Shown here: positions 18,839 to 27,307 of the stretch, piece by piece
How positions within the stretch are numbered: position 1 is the first letter of the stretch
Layout: every line of letters begins with the position of its first letter
Assembly (NCBI GenBank): GCA_015257665.1
Contig: JABZJS010000004.1
Location: 7,063-71,062 of the forward strand
DNA from: Nanosynbacter sp.
GTDB lineage: Bacteria; Patescibacteriota; Saccharimonadia; Saccharimonadales; Saccharimonadaceae
Length of the DNA stretch: 64,000 nt
Reading direction: 5' to 3'
Notes under the pieces: generated by a model
Databases searched by the model: none
The model's input: only the letters and a program-made list of their open reading frames with translations
What the model was told of the DNA's origin: nothing
Made by a program: the position numbers and the translations under genes

Positions 18839-19264
18839 ATGAGCTGGGATCTCACCGCAATCAAAACAAAACGTCATGTCCAGTCGGTTAGCGACCTGAC
18901 GGAGGAAGACTGCGTGCCGCTCGAGCGTCAGCAGATGATTGCCGAGCTAGAAAAGGTTGCCAAAACATGTGATGCACATTTAGATACAAGCAATCCGTCG
19001 TGGCTTGTTATGCAGAAGAGGGAGTGGCTGATTGAATTTAGCTTGAGCAAACACAGGGAACAACTCATCACCGTGGGGCTCTGCGTCAGAGGTAGCAGGG
19101 AGCCAACGGAAGTGTTTGCTTATCTCATTCAGGAGCTTGGCATGCGGCTGGTGGAATGGAGTACTGGCGAGTTCCTGGATCTATCAAAGCAGAGCAGCTT
19201 CCAGCACTGGCAGGAGTGGAGTGAGCGGGTGCTGCGAGACCTTGCAAAGTCACGAAAATCATAA
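18839..19264 (+). CDS. Uncharacterised 141-residue soluble protein
   Basis: AAGGAGG stands about 10 nt before ATG 18839. The product is a mixed alpha/beta soluble protein rich in Glu, Lys and Trp (SWDLTAIKTKRH...WLVMQKREWLIEFSLSKHREQL), with no recognised motif, signal or membrane segment. It lies alone after aspS. I do not recognise the family. Confidence 0.65.
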   Translation: MSWDLTAIKTKRHVQSVSDLTEEDCVPLERQQMIAELEKVAKTCDAHLDTSNPSWLVMQKREWLIEFSLSKHREQLITVGLCVRGSREPTEVFAYLIQELGMRLVEWSTGEFLDLSKQSSFQHWQEWSERVLRDLAKSRKS

Positions 19265-19306
19265 GTGTGTTGCGCGTGTAATAAGAATAAAATAGAGACT
19301 AGCTAG

Positions 19307-19969
19307 TTACGATAGCTCTATCGTTTCTATCCGCTGATACTTCACTCCAACCTCAGTTGCCGCTGCTGTGCAAAGTGTATCAACCAATCCCTTGCCAGCG
19401 TCACTCAAGATGGCGTCATGAACAGGAAAAGCCAGGCGTGGCGCGACGGCCTGCAAGAAACTACGTATCTCGGAGAACTTGAGCCATGGTGCAGCTACAG
19501 GCAGGGCGAGGACATCGATGGAACGCTGAGGCAAAGCGAAGGAATCACCAGGGTAGTAGATACGATTGTTGATTAGCACAGCAAGGTTGTGGAGGCGCGG
19601 AATGTCTGAGCTTACCACAGCATGCTCACCACCAAAAAACTCAAGCGTGAATGGCCCGACCTGGTGTGTGTCACCAGGCACCGCGGCTATTGCATGGCAG
19701 ACAGAGAGCGTGCCTTCTGGCAAAGATATCGTTGTACTATCTACAATAATATCATGAACACTTATAATCTCTGTTTCAGGAAATGCCTGTATAATACGCT
19801 TGATGAGCGCAGGGCTACAATGGTCGGGATGCGCATGGGTAATGAGAACTGCCACTACCTGCTGCGGCATAGCAAAATCGTCGGTGTATACACCTGGGTC
19901 GACGACCAAGCTCTGGCCGTCAATTGTAATAGTAAAGCAAGAGTGGGCGAATTTTGTTAGTGTTGTCAT
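19307..19969 (-). CDS. Metallo-beta-lactamase-fold hydrolase, UlaG-like
   Basis: 220 residues. The zinc motif is H45-A-H47-P-D49-H50, with further ligands expected in FFGGEHAVV and FPVHDAIL. The opening LTKFAHSCFTITIDGQSLVVDPG is typical of the UlaG/RNase Z-like branch acting on small phosphorylated or cyclic substrates. TATACT (19976-19981 on the complementary strand) is 6 nt before the ATG, so the mRNA should be leaderless. Confidence 0.88.
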   Translation of the reverse strand: MTTLTKFAHSCFTITIDGQSLVVDPGVYTDDFAMPQQVVAVLITHAHPDHCSPALIKRIIQAFPETEIISVHDIIVDSTTISLPEGTLSVCHAIAAVPGDTHQVGPFTLEFFGGEHAVVSSDIPRLHNLAVLINNRIYYPGDSFALPQRSIDVLALPVAAPWLKFSEIRSFLQAVAPRLAFPVHDAILSDAGKGLVDTLCTAAATEVGVKYQRIETIELS

Positions 19970-20054
19970 ATATCTAGTATAGCGGAGAAGAGGGTGAAGT
20001 GATAGGTTGTTTCTTGCCGTGGTACTGGTTGAGAATATTTGACTGGTGTCAGTA

Positions 20055-20074
20055 ACTATAGGGCTCCCTATAGT
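20055..20074. promoter_or_regulatory. 20-bp inverted repeat, putative operator
   Basis: ACTATAGGG (20055-20063), CT, CCCTATAGT (20066-20074): perfect 9-bp arms, in the gap between a beta-lactamase-fold gene and an alpha/beta hydrolase gene. The ACTATA half-site is shared with the palindrome at 22228. Confidence 0.5.
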
Positions 20075-20252
20075 AAAGATACATATGTACGCTCAAAAAT
20101 CGCTTCCTAGTGTAAGAACTGAAAAGCTTAACTATGACGTAATAGCAATTTCTGACAGTTCACCAGACAAAATAGTAGGTAGGAGGGAGATGGTCCTGAA
20201 AGTAAGCTAGGAAACCATTGTGCTACCACCAGAAATGTGGCATCATAGCTGT

Positions 20253-20834
20253 ATGAACAAGACAATTCTCTTTGTGCCGGGTTTCCAAGAAGGGTGCGCC
20301 GACCGCGATTACGATACACTTATGAACCGCTGGCGAGCGATGGGCTACGCGGTGGAATTTGTACCAATTCAATGGCATCGCACTATGCAAAAACAGTGGT
20401 TGCAGACGCTACAAGAGCGGTATCAGCAGTATGATCCAGCTGAGACCATCCTGGCTGGTTTCTCATTTGGGGCGTGTATTGCATTCTTAGCGGCGTGTGA
20501 GCAAGCACCAAGTGAGCTGTGGCTCTTCTCGCTGTCACCATCATTTGCAGAGTGTGTGCAGTATTGGTCTCAGCGCGATTGGCGCGTGATCGGTAAGCGG
20601 CGGCTCGAATATGCCAAGCAGGTGAGCTTGGTAGCGGCTGCGCAGCGTATCGCCTGCCCTGTGCAGATTTTCGTTGGCTCCGAGGAATTTATTAAGTGGC
20701 CAGAGATGAAACTTGTCTTTGATACTGCCGTGCAACATATCCCCACCGTCCATGGCACAGTGGTAGAAGGCGCTGGGCATGCGGTAGATGATCCGCGGTA
20801 TGTGGCGGCGGTGTGCGACGCAATAGAGCGGTAG
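20253..20834 (+). CDS. Small alpha/beta hydrolase
   Basis: 193 residues from ATG 20253 (MNKTILFVPGFQEG). The nucleophile elbow is GFSFGA with Ser71; the late His is in VEGAGHAVDD. Length and shape match compact alpha/beta hydrolases with unknown ester or thioester substrates. The 280-bp region upstream contains a palindrome but no clear promoter close to the start. Confidence 0.8.
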   Translation: MNKTILFVPGFQEGCADRDYDTLMNRWRAMGYAVEFVPIQWHRTMQKQWLQTLQERYQQYDPAETILAGFSFGACIAFLAACEQAPSELWLFSLSPSFAECVQYWSQRDWRVIGKRRLEYAKQVSLVAAAQRIACPVQIFVGSEEFIKWPEMKLVFDTAVQHIPTVHGTVVEGAGHAVDDPRYVAAVCDAIER

Positions 20835-20856
20835 CTATGGTATAATATAGGTAATT

Positions 20857-21183
20857 ATGACAAGAATACACGACACTTTACCGCAAAAACCTGAAGAACA
20901 CCTTGACCTTTTAGGGGGGGTAAAAGAAAAAGTTCGCCTCTTCGGTGTGGCTGCAATCAAGTGGGCACTTCATCGTGTTGAGGATAGCTATTGGAAGCCT
21001 GGAGACCCAATAACGCGCTTCACTGTGTTTGATGATAATGCAACCTATGATTTGTCAGAAACTGATGGGATTATCCCGAATATCAGCGAGACGACGCCTG
21101 TTGATGTGATTGGTGGGACGATGACGGTATTTGCACCAGGTGAAGAAGAGAGGCTTTTGCAAGCACTACGTCAGGAAGATTAA
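20857..21183 (+). CDS. Uncharacterised 108-residue protein
   Basis: TATAAT at 20841-20846 is 10 nt upstream of the ATG, so it has its own promoter near the end of the hydrolase gene. The product is soluble and acidic (HLDLLGGVKEKVRLFGVAAIKWALHRV...YWKPGDPITRFTVF). No family recognised. A strong terminator follows. Confidence 0.65.
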   Translation: MTRIHDTLPQKPEEHLDLLGGVKEKVRLFGVAAIKWALHRVEDSYWKPGDPITRFTVFDDNATYDLSETDGIIPNISETTPVDVIGGTMTVFAPGEEERLLQALRQED

Positions 21184-21199
21184 GTAAGCAATAATAAAA

Positions 21200-21230
21200 G
21201 CTACGCTAGCTGTTTCTTGGCTAGCGTAGC
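21200..21230. terminator. Bidirectional terminator
   Basis: GCTACGCTAGC (21200-21210) pairs perfectly with GCTAGCGTAGC (21220-21230) over a 9-nt loop. It separates two convergent genes. Confidence 0.8.
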
Positions 21231-21237
21231 GTGAGTT

Positions 21238-22185
21238 TTATTGTATGTGCTTTGTCTCTACGTCCTGCCAGTCGTTGTTGTGCCGAAGCTCGGCGTTGTC
21301 ACCAGCGAAGACCGCTTTTGCTTCAGTATTGTCGCTCAGCGTCCAGAGGAACCAGGCGGTCATGTAGGCATCGCCATATTCGAGGACATCTTTGTGACCA
21401 ACGGTCTTGCGCCGCGCGATGACGCTTGGTTTGTCTGTATTAAGAGCGCGGAAATTCTGCTGTAAGTCGCCCAGTGGGCTAATGGCGAGGTTGTCGCTTG
21501 GGCCAGTGCCAGCCATCATGTAGGTGGCTGTCTTGAGCTTGCTGGTGTCGTAGTGCCAGTTGTTGCCGTTTGCGGTGCCATGGCCAACAGCGCTAGCAGT
21601 GTAGAGAGAGGTATAGCGGTTACTATTGCTATATTTTGTCGCGGCATTGATAGCACCGGCTCCGCCTTGGGAATGCCCGGTGATGCCGATCTTGCTCGTA
21701 TTGACAAATCCCTTGATAGGGCTGCTCTCGGCAGTGTTGAGCTCTAGTGCAGTATCAAGCATGGTCGATGTCGTTGCGCCAGTGCCTGTCCAGCCATCCT
21801 CATTGCCAATGACAACAAAACCCCAGCTGGCCAAATGCTCGAAGATTGGCGCATAAGTAGATGCAGGTGTGGCGGTTCCATTGACCATCAATACAAGTGG
21901 GAAGGTTTGGCCCGGAGCGGTGCGCTGTGGGGTGTAGATATGATACTCTTTGATGGCTGCGTTATCGCTGTGATGAGTGTGGTGCGCAACGTGGTAGGGG
22001 CCAGGCTTAGTATAACGCTGCTCTAATGTGCCACTAGGGCTCAATTTCGCAGCGTAACCCTTTGCCACACCGTCATCGCCAGTGATACTTTGGTTGAGAT
22101 AGTTCATATAAAGCACAAACAGCACAAAGCACACTAAGAGTATTGCTATGATGATACCCAGAATTTTCAGAAGTTTTTTCGCCAT
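21238..22185 (-). CDS. Membrane-anchored alpha/beta hydrolase (chlorophyllase/PET-hydrolase-like)
   Basis: 315 residues. One N-terminal membrane helix (about 7-28) anchors an external hydrolase domain with nucleophile Ser172 in GHSQGG and VMVNGTATPAS around the oxyanion loop. The pattern FEHLASWGFVVIGNEDG matches the chlorophyllase-like/dienelactone group of lipid and polyester esterases. GGAGG lies about 9 nt before the ATG. A perfect 9-bp inverted repeat at 22228-22248 stands in its promoter region. Confidence 0.82.
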   Translation of the reverse strand: MAKKLLKILGIIIAILLVCFVLFVLYMNYLNQSITGDDGVAKGYAAKLSPSGTLEQRYTKPGPYHVAHHTHHSDNAAIKEYHIYTPQRTAPGQTFPLVLMVNGTATPASTYAPIFEHLASWGFVVIGNEDGWTGTGATTSTMLDTALELNTAESSPIKGFVNTSKIGITGHSQGGAGAINAATKYSNSNRYTSLYTASAVGHGTANGNNWHYDTSKLKTATYMMAGTGPSDNLAISPLGDLQQNFRALNTDKPSVIARRKTVGHKDVLEYGDAYMTAWFLWTLSDNTEAKAVFAGDNAELRHNNDWQDVETKHIQ

Positions 22186-22227
22186 TGCTATATCCTCCTT
22201 TAGCTAATAATAGTAATGATATTATTT

Positions 22228-22248
22228 ACTATACACCGAGTGTATAGT
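22228..22248. promoter_or_regulatory. Palindromic operator upstream of the anchored hydrolase
   Basis: ACTATACAC (22228-22236), CGA, GTGTATAGT (22240-22248): perfect arms. TATAGT/ACTATA elements within it can also act as -10 boxes, so a bound repressor would block the promoter. Confidence 0.6.
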
Positions 22249-22384
22249 AATAGCAAGGGAGAGTGATTTCTTTTTTACTCGGTATATTTTGGCTCTGTTA
22301 GTAAGAGATCAAGTGACTTTATCCCTTGGCTATGGCAATGAAGCGCCTAAGCATTGCACTCACAAGAGCCAACGGTATATACTG

Positions 22385-23164
22385 ATGAGCATGTACGAAC
22401 AAGAACTTCATACCGCGCAGCGGATTGCTCGCGAGGCAGGCGATATTATGCGCCGCTATTTTGATGGCGACCAACAGCGCCAGACCAAGGCGGATGGCAC
22501 GCCAGTGACAATTGCCGATACAACAATCAACTCGCTGGTGATCCAACGCCTCCACGAGACCTTCCCGGACGATGGCGTCATTGGCGAAGAGGAGAGCACG
22601 ACGGGCTATGGCCTCGGGCGGAAGTGGCTGTGCGACCCAGTCGACGGCACGAAGGCCTTTACCTGGGGTGTACCCACAGCAATGTTTTCGCTCGCACTGG
22701 TAGTTGATGGCGTGCCAACCGTTGGTGTTGGCTATGAACCAATGACAGATCGGCTCTACTGGGCAGTGCGTGGCCATGGTGCCTTTTGCAATGGTACGCG
22801 GCTGCAGGTGAATCACCAGACGCTTACAGAGGGGATCTTTGCTGCGTCGTGTAGCTATGCAAATATCCGTCGCCATAAGTATTATGATGAGCTGATTGAA
22901 CGCAAGGTGAGCACAGCAAGCATTAGTGGTGCAGTGGCCAAGAGTGTTCGTGTGGCTGAGGGGCGCTTCGTTGGGTATTATGCCGAGAAGGTGAATGCGT
23001 ATGATATGGCAGCAGTGCACGTTATTGTTGAGGAGGCTGGTGGTAAGATGACGAGTATATCGGGCCAGCCGCTTAATTATGCGCAGCCATTTTGTGGTGC
23101 GCTTGTGTCTAATGGTGTCGTGCACGATGAGCTGATGGCAATAGTGCACGATGAGTGCTCATAA
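22385..23164 (+). CDS. Inositol monophosphatase-family phosphatase
   Basis: 259 residues from ATG 22385 (MSMYEQELHT). The metal-binding motifs are G-E-E-E (67-70), D84-P-V-D87-G-T, and the late YDMAAVHVIVEEAGG. This Mg-dependent family removes phosphate from inositol phosphate, histidinol phosphate or PAP; the substrate is not determinable here. It ends 6 bp inside the convergent polymerase gene. Confidence 0.9.
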   Translation: MSMYEQELHTAQRIAREAGDIMRRYFDGDQQRQTKADGTPVTIADTTINSLVIQRLHETFPDDGVIGEEESTTGYGLGRKWLCDPVDGTKAFTWGVPTAMFSLALVVDGVPTVGVGYEPMTDRLYWAVRGHGAFCNGTRLQVNHQTLTEGIFAASCSYANIRRHKYYDELIERKVSTASISGAVAKSVRVAEGRFVGYYAEKVNAYDMAAVHVIVEEAGGKMTSISGQPLNYAQPFCGALVSNGVVHDELMAIVHDECS

Positions 23165-24391
23165 ATACCGCACGCTACCAAATGGTATTTTGCGCTTCAT
23201 CTGCGTGGCAATGCCGAGAGTATCGGCTGGCTGGACGGTGTGTGGGCCGTAGAATTGGTTGATCTCGTCGATTGCGGCAGTGAGAGCGTGGTGAGCTGAT
23301 GGGTCGTCGAAGAGTGCGAGCTGTGCGTCTGTCTCGCTTGTGAGAAGATAACACGACATGCCAATCTCATAGGCGGGCAGCGGCATCGACTGGGTGAGTC
23401 GCTTGACGATATGAAAGAGCGTGGTGCCATCACATAGTGGATGCTCGCGGCGCTCGTGGTTGTGCCAGCGGCCTGTTTGATAACTTTTGGCATAGAGGCG
23501 CACACCACGGGCACGCACGTATTGCTGCCGGAGCGCAGCCGCGATGTCTTCGCATAGAACGTGGAAGCGGCGCAAGACTTGATCGTAATTGAGGTTTGGC
23601 TGATCAAGGACGAACTGTCGCCCGACTGTCTTAAGCGGGCGCTCATCACTATCTACCTCCCAACCGCGCAGCCGCTTATACCAATCGCGTCCTGGCTTGC
23701 CATGAAACACCATGTGCTCGAGCGTTGCTTCGTCTGCAGCCAGAAAGTCGAGTGGTGTCTGGATACCAACCTGGTGGAGGCGCTTGCTGTAGCCAGTGGC
23801 AATACCAGTGAGGTCTTCGAGCGATAGCATAGCGAGTACTGCATGGAGATTATCTGCAGTGATGCAAGTCAGGCCGTCAGGCTTATTGATACCGGCAGCA
23901 ATCTTAGCTAGCCAGCGGTTGGTGCCAATGCCAACATTGCAGCGCATGTAGTCGCCAACCTCGCTACGGAGGCGCTGCTTGATCTCCTGGCCAATCGCCA
24001 GTGCGCCGCGTGCTCGGATGTCAGGTGGGCTTTGGCTTAGGTCGATCACCCCTTCATCAATGCTTTTCATGGTGGCACTGGGCGAGTAGTCGCTGAGGAT
24101 GGTTGCAAGTCGGTGGTAGACATAGCGATACTTGGGTGGATCGCTTTCTAGCGGAACAATATCGGGGCAAAGTAGCCGCGCCGCAGGCAGGCGCATGCCA
24201 GTATGGACACCACGTGCTTTGGCTTCGTAGCTTGCAGTGACGATAGTCGCATGCTGGTTACGCCGATTAACAATAACAACTGGCCGGTGGCGGAGCAATG
24301 GCCGAGATTGCTGCTCGATCGTGGCAAAGCAGCTATTAAGATCGATATGCATCATCAGTGGTGGGGCGGGATTGATATTGCTATGAGACAT
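23159..24391 (-). CDS. Y-family DNA polymerase (DinB/ImpB-MucB type)
   Basis: 410 residues from ATG 24391 (MSHSNINPAP). The catalytic acids are in MHIDLNSCFATIE (Asp17) and SIDEGVIDLS, and the helix-hairpin-helix region is LTGIATGYSKRLHQVGI. FVLDQPNLNYDQV leads into the little-finger domain. It is close to the UmuC/DinP branch used for translesion synthesis. The last 11 bp of the small gene upstream overlap its start, so the two are translated together. Confidence 0.9.
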   Translation of the reverse strand: MSHSNINPAPPLMMHIDLNSCFATIEQQSRPLLRHRPVVIVNRRNQHATIVTASYEAKARGVHTGMRLPAARLLCPDIVPLESDPPKYRYVYHRLATILSDYSPSATMKSIDEGVIDLSQSPPDIRARGALAIGQEIKQRLRSEVGDYMRCNVGIGTNRWLAKIAAGINKPDGLTCITADNLHAVLAMLSLEDLTGIATGYSKRLHQVGIQTPLDFLAADEATLEHMVFHGKPGRDWYKRLRGWEVDSDERPLKTVGRQFVLDQPNLNYDQVLRRFHVLCEDIAAALRQQYVRARGVRLYAKSYQTGRWHNHERREHPLCDGTTLFHIVKRLTQSMPLPAYEIGMSCYLLTSETDAQLALFDDPSAHHALTAAIDEINQFYGPHTVQPADTLGIATQMKRKIPFGSVRYL

Positions 24392-24647
24392 GATCGGCCT
24401 CTCGTGTGAGCCGCCATACCAGTGTGATACTGTCAAACTCGAGGCGGTAATCAGCCTGCTCATCTGTCACATCGAAGATATGCACCGTACGTGCACCGCG
24501 CTGATGCTCGAAGCCCAGGCCGATTCGCCTGATCGTCACTTCCTGGCCATTGCCGCGCCGAAATTTGACTGGCTGACATGGCTGGTGCCCACGCCGAAAA
24601 ATCGCTACCACCTCCACGACTTCATCAAGATATAGTTCATCATCCAT
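24381..24647 (-). CDS. Small partner protein of the Y-family polymerase
   Basis: 88 residues from ATG 24647, with TATACT 7 nt upstream (leaderless). It is a compact beta-rich protein (EVVEVVAIFRRGHQPCQPVKFRRG...EVTIRRIGLGFEH...YRLEFDSITLVWRL) that overlaps the polymerase gene by 11 bp. Small WRG-containing proteins next to Y-family or ImuB-like polymerases are known in other bacteria (DUF6504-like), and this one has a similar look, but I assign no function. Confidence 0.65.
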   Translation of the reverse strand: MDDELYLDEVVEVVAIFRRGHQPCQPVKFRRGNGQEVTIRRIGLGFEHQRGARTVHIFDVTDEQADYRLEFDSITLVWRLTREADHVS

Positions 24648-24832
24648 TGTTCTTAGTATAGCGCATGAGCTAGGTACGGTCGACGAGTGAAAACATAGTA
24701 ACAGAGGTAGAGTGTGCGTATACATCAAGTGATGTATTGCTATACTAGTACCCTATATTACTCTCACTTTACAAGAAAACACCCTATGGAAGTGGGATAA
24801 AAACCAAACTTTTTACATAGGGCTAAAGGAAA

Positions 24833-24949
24833 ATGACGCGCAGCTCTTACATACTGTATCACCTCGCACAAGAGCATAGCGAAGACGAAGAAGAGGAGAT
24901 TTTACAAAATGAACAGCTCCAGCCGTCCTTGGCTAAGTTGTCACGATAA
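24833..24949 (+). CDS. Possible 38-residue acidic small protein
   Basis: ATG 24833 with AAAGGA just upstream encodes MTRSSYILYHLAQEHSE followed by an acidic run and a short tail. The codon composition is plausible. No promoter is certain; TATACT about 80 bp upstream is a candidate. It may be a real small protein or chance. Confidence 0.35.
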   Translation: MTRSSYILYHLAQEHSEDEEEEILQNEQLQPSLAKLSR

Positions 24950-24981
24950 GCTAATATAACAGAGCGGCGCAGCTCAGAAAA

Positions 24982-25155
24982 TTATTTCTGCTTACGGCTC
25001 TCGATAAACATCATAATAAGCCAGATAATGACGACGATTGCTGCGAGCGAGAGTAGTCCGTTGATGATCCATGCGGCCAGCTTTAGTGCTGCACCAAGCA
25101 GCCATGCGGCAATAATGACAATAGCGATTGTGAGAATAAGTCGAGATAGTTTCAT
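24982..25155 (-). CDS. Small two-helix membrane protein (57 residues)
   Basis: ATG at 25155 encodes MKLSRLILTIAIVII followed by two membrane helices (about 5-25 and 33-50) and a charged ESRKQK tail. It is divergent from the MutY-like gene, and AAGGAT lies just before the start. The 21-bp divergent space holds TATACT. No family recognised. Confidence 0.65.
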   Translation of the reverse strand: MKLSRLILTIAIVIIAAWLLGAALKLAAWIINGLLSLAAIVVIIWLIMMFIESRKQK

Positions 25156-25176
25156 CCTTTTAGTATACTATACTCT

Positions 25177-25932
25177 ATGGACACAGCGCAATTTCAGGCC
25201 ATGATATGGCACAAAGCCAAGCAGCTCTACCGCCCTATGCCGTGGCGCAGCCAGCCAATGCTGTACTATGTGCTGGTCAGTGAGCTGATGCTGCAGCAGA
25301 CGCAGGTAGCGCGGGTGCTACCTAAGTTTGCCGAGTTTACCACCCGCTTCCCGACTATCGAGACCTTGGCAGCTGCCCAGCTATCGGCGGTTCTGCAGGC
25401 CTGGCAGGGTTTGGGGTATAATCGCCGGGCCAAATATCTACACAGCGCGGCACAGGCGATTGCTGCTGGTGCACCTATTGCGACGCAGGCCGACCTTATG
25501 GCGCTGCCTGGTGTTGGTGTCAATACCGCTGGAGCCATCATGAACTATGTGTACCAGGTCCCAACCGCCTTTGTAGAGACCAATATCCGCACGGTGTATT
25601 TTAATCACTTTTTTGCTGGGCAGGAGCGCGTGGCAGATAGGGATGTGCTGGCGCTGGTGGAGCAGACGATGGATAAAGAGCAGCCCCGCCAGTGGTTCTG
25701 GGCGCTGATGGACTACGGTGCCGAGCTGAAGGCGGCGGGCAAGGGTCAGCTCGGCACCAGCCGGCACTACACGCGGCAGTCGCGCTTTGCTGGCAGCCTG
25801 CGCCAGATGCGGGGTGAAATTGTGCGGCGCATGGCGCAGGGGCAACCACTGAGTGTCATTACCCAGGAGCTGCAGGGTGACCCGCGTTTTGCTGCTGCAC
25901 TGAATGGACTACGGAAGGATGGGCTTGTATGA
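25177..25932 (+). CDS. MutY-like adenine DNA glycosylase lacking the Fe-S cluster
   Basis: 251 residues. The MutY hallmark SELMLQQTQV and the helix-hairpin-helix LPGVGVNTAGAIMNYVY identify an A/G-mismatch glycosylase relative. The four cysteines that hold the 4Fe-4S cluster are absent, and the region is replaced by AAGKGQLGTSRHYTRQSRF. The usual catalytic Asp of the VDxN-type motif is Glu here (FVETNIRTV). The C-terminal 8-oxoG recognition domain is also missing. TATACT stands 7 nt before the ATG. A role in base excision repair is likely, but activity cannot be taken for granted. Confidence 0.8.
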   Translation: MDTAQFQAMIWHKAKQLYRPMPWRSQPMLYYVLVSELMLQQTQVARVLPKFAEFTTRFPTIETLAAAQLSAVLQAWQGLGYNRRAKYLHSAAQAIAAGAPIATQADLMALPGVGVNTAGAIMNYVYQVPTAFVETNIRTVYFNHFFAGQERVADRDVLALVEQTMDKEQPRQWFWALMDYGAELKAAGKGQLGTSRHYTRQSRFAGSLRQMRGEIVRRMAQGQPLSVITQELQGDPRFAAALNGLRKDGLV

Positions 25933-26225
25933 GTGAGTTAGCTCTCACGCGAGCAGAGGCTATCGCGCTATGTCACACGTGGGCGCGGATGCTTCGCCGA
26001 GAGTATACGATCGACACACTGGTGAGTGACTATGGCGATGGGGTGCTTATGTCTGACCAGTTGGCCTATCCGCTTGAGATGCAGCCATGGATCACGCCAG
26101 AAACGGAGCCGCTCCTCTGGGCGATTCGCGACCATGCAGTAGATGTCGATATTGACCACACCCGGCGAGCTGATTGGGAGAAGCTACTGGAGCTGATCGA
26201 TCAGCTACCAAAGAGTGAGTCATGA
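25929..26225 (+). CDS. Uncharacterised 98-residue protein coupled to the MutY-like gene
   Basis: It starts by ATGA overlap with the glycosylase gene, so it is translated from the same mRNA. It is a soluble, acidic, mostly helical protein (LTRAEAIALCHTWARMLRREYTIDTLVSDYGDGVLMS). No recognised domain. A function linked to repair is only suggested by the coupling. Confidence 0.7.
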   Translation: MSELALTRAEAIALCHTWARMLRREYTIDTLVSDYGDGVLMSDQLAYPLEMQPWITPETEPLLWAIRDHAVDVDIDHTRRADWEKLLELIDQLPKSES

Positions 26226-26413
26226 GATACGTGGAGACATTAGCGCTAGATAGTGCGTGACAATAGCAGCTTTTCTAACCTATGACCTGCACATAGCTTC
26301 CTATGCAAGCAATGAATAGCTGATAGGTATATTCATTTTTATGAAAAGTAAGGAAGTCAGGGTAGAGAATAGCCACATAACGGAGATTCAAGGTAATAAG
26401 GCTCTTGGCCACT

Positions 26414-26956
26414 CTACAATTGCACGCCAAGCCACCCAGCGAGCACTGTGCCAGCGCCATAGGCAAGGACAGCAGCGATAGCACCAAGGGCGAAGGTCTG
26501 CAAGGCAGCGACAATTGGATTCTCACCACCAACTTTGCCCTTGATATAGCCAATTGCTACAAAAGTGAGTGCCGTCGCTCCCGAGCTGATATAAAATAGC
26601 AGAGGGTGAGCCGCGCTTGAGCCGCGTGCCAGCACATGGGCAAGATAGGGGATAACAGGCACACTACCAACGACAACGAAGGCAGCAAAGGTCATGAAGC
26701 CGATGATTTTTGGTGAGGCGCGTTTGCTTGTACTCCGCGCCGACTCATCGTGCTCAGCACTGGCCGCGAGGTAGGCGCTAGCACCCATCGAGAAGCCATC
26801 GGCAATAAGGTTAGCTGCGCCTAGCACCAAGATAATTGCACTCGAGATACCCGCACCAGCACTGGCTGCTACTACAGCAAAGGTTGTGACGGTACCATCG
26901 ACTGCACCATAGACAAATTCAGAAATATAACGTTTGAGGACAGGTTTCATATTCAT
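26414..26956 (-). CDS. VIT1/CCC1-family divalent metal transporter
   Basis: 180 residues. It shows the VIT family opening EFVYGAVDGTVTTFAVVAASAGAG with helix 1, helix 2 (ILVLGAANLIADGFSMGASAYLA) and three further helices. VIT1/CCC1 proteins export Fe(II) or Mn(II) from the cytosol. The long cytoplasmic metal-binding loop of the vacuolar members is short. TATACT 9 nt before the start predicts a leaderless mRNA. Confidence 0.88.
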   Translation of the reverse strand: MNMKPVLKRYISEFVYGAVDGTVTTFAVVAASAGAGISSAIILVLGAANLIADGFSMGASAYLAASAEHDESARSTSKRASPKIIGFMTFAAFVVVGSVPVIPYLAHVLARGSSAAHPLLFYISSGATALTFVAIGYIKGKVGGENPIVAALQTFALGAIAAVLAYGAGTVLAGWLGVQL

Positions 26957-27307
26957 AACTTGGTTAGTATAGCATAGTGTGGTACAAACGCAAAAAATTG
27001 TACTTTGGGTGGGTGAAGTGTTTTGGTACTGTCATCACACCTATATTCTCAGATTTTTGTACTATACATTGCTGACTGCCGAGGATGAGTCTCTCGGGCT
27101 GAGCGCAAAATGATGAGCACAATCGATCACGCTTCATCATATAAGACGCAACCACGAGCGGCTGGTGGAGATATGATGAAGATCATAAGGTGGAGGTGGT
27201 AATGGGCGTCTAATCAGTGAGAGGAGCAATGAATATCTGAGCAGAATGTTCATCGTAATAGTGTGCAAAAAATAAGTATGGGGCAATAGATAGGCTGTAG
27301 ATCTAGC
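26957..27307. other. 351-bp intergenic region without a gene
   Basis: It holds the divergent promoter of the VIT1-like gene at its left end. A short hairpin CCGAG/CTCGG lies near 27080-27100. No credible coding frame, tRNA or terminator is seen. Confidence 0.5.

Noticed and set aside
20189..20209. Tiny frame with AGGAGGGAG before an ATG
   Set aside because: Only six codons; more likely a relic or chance.
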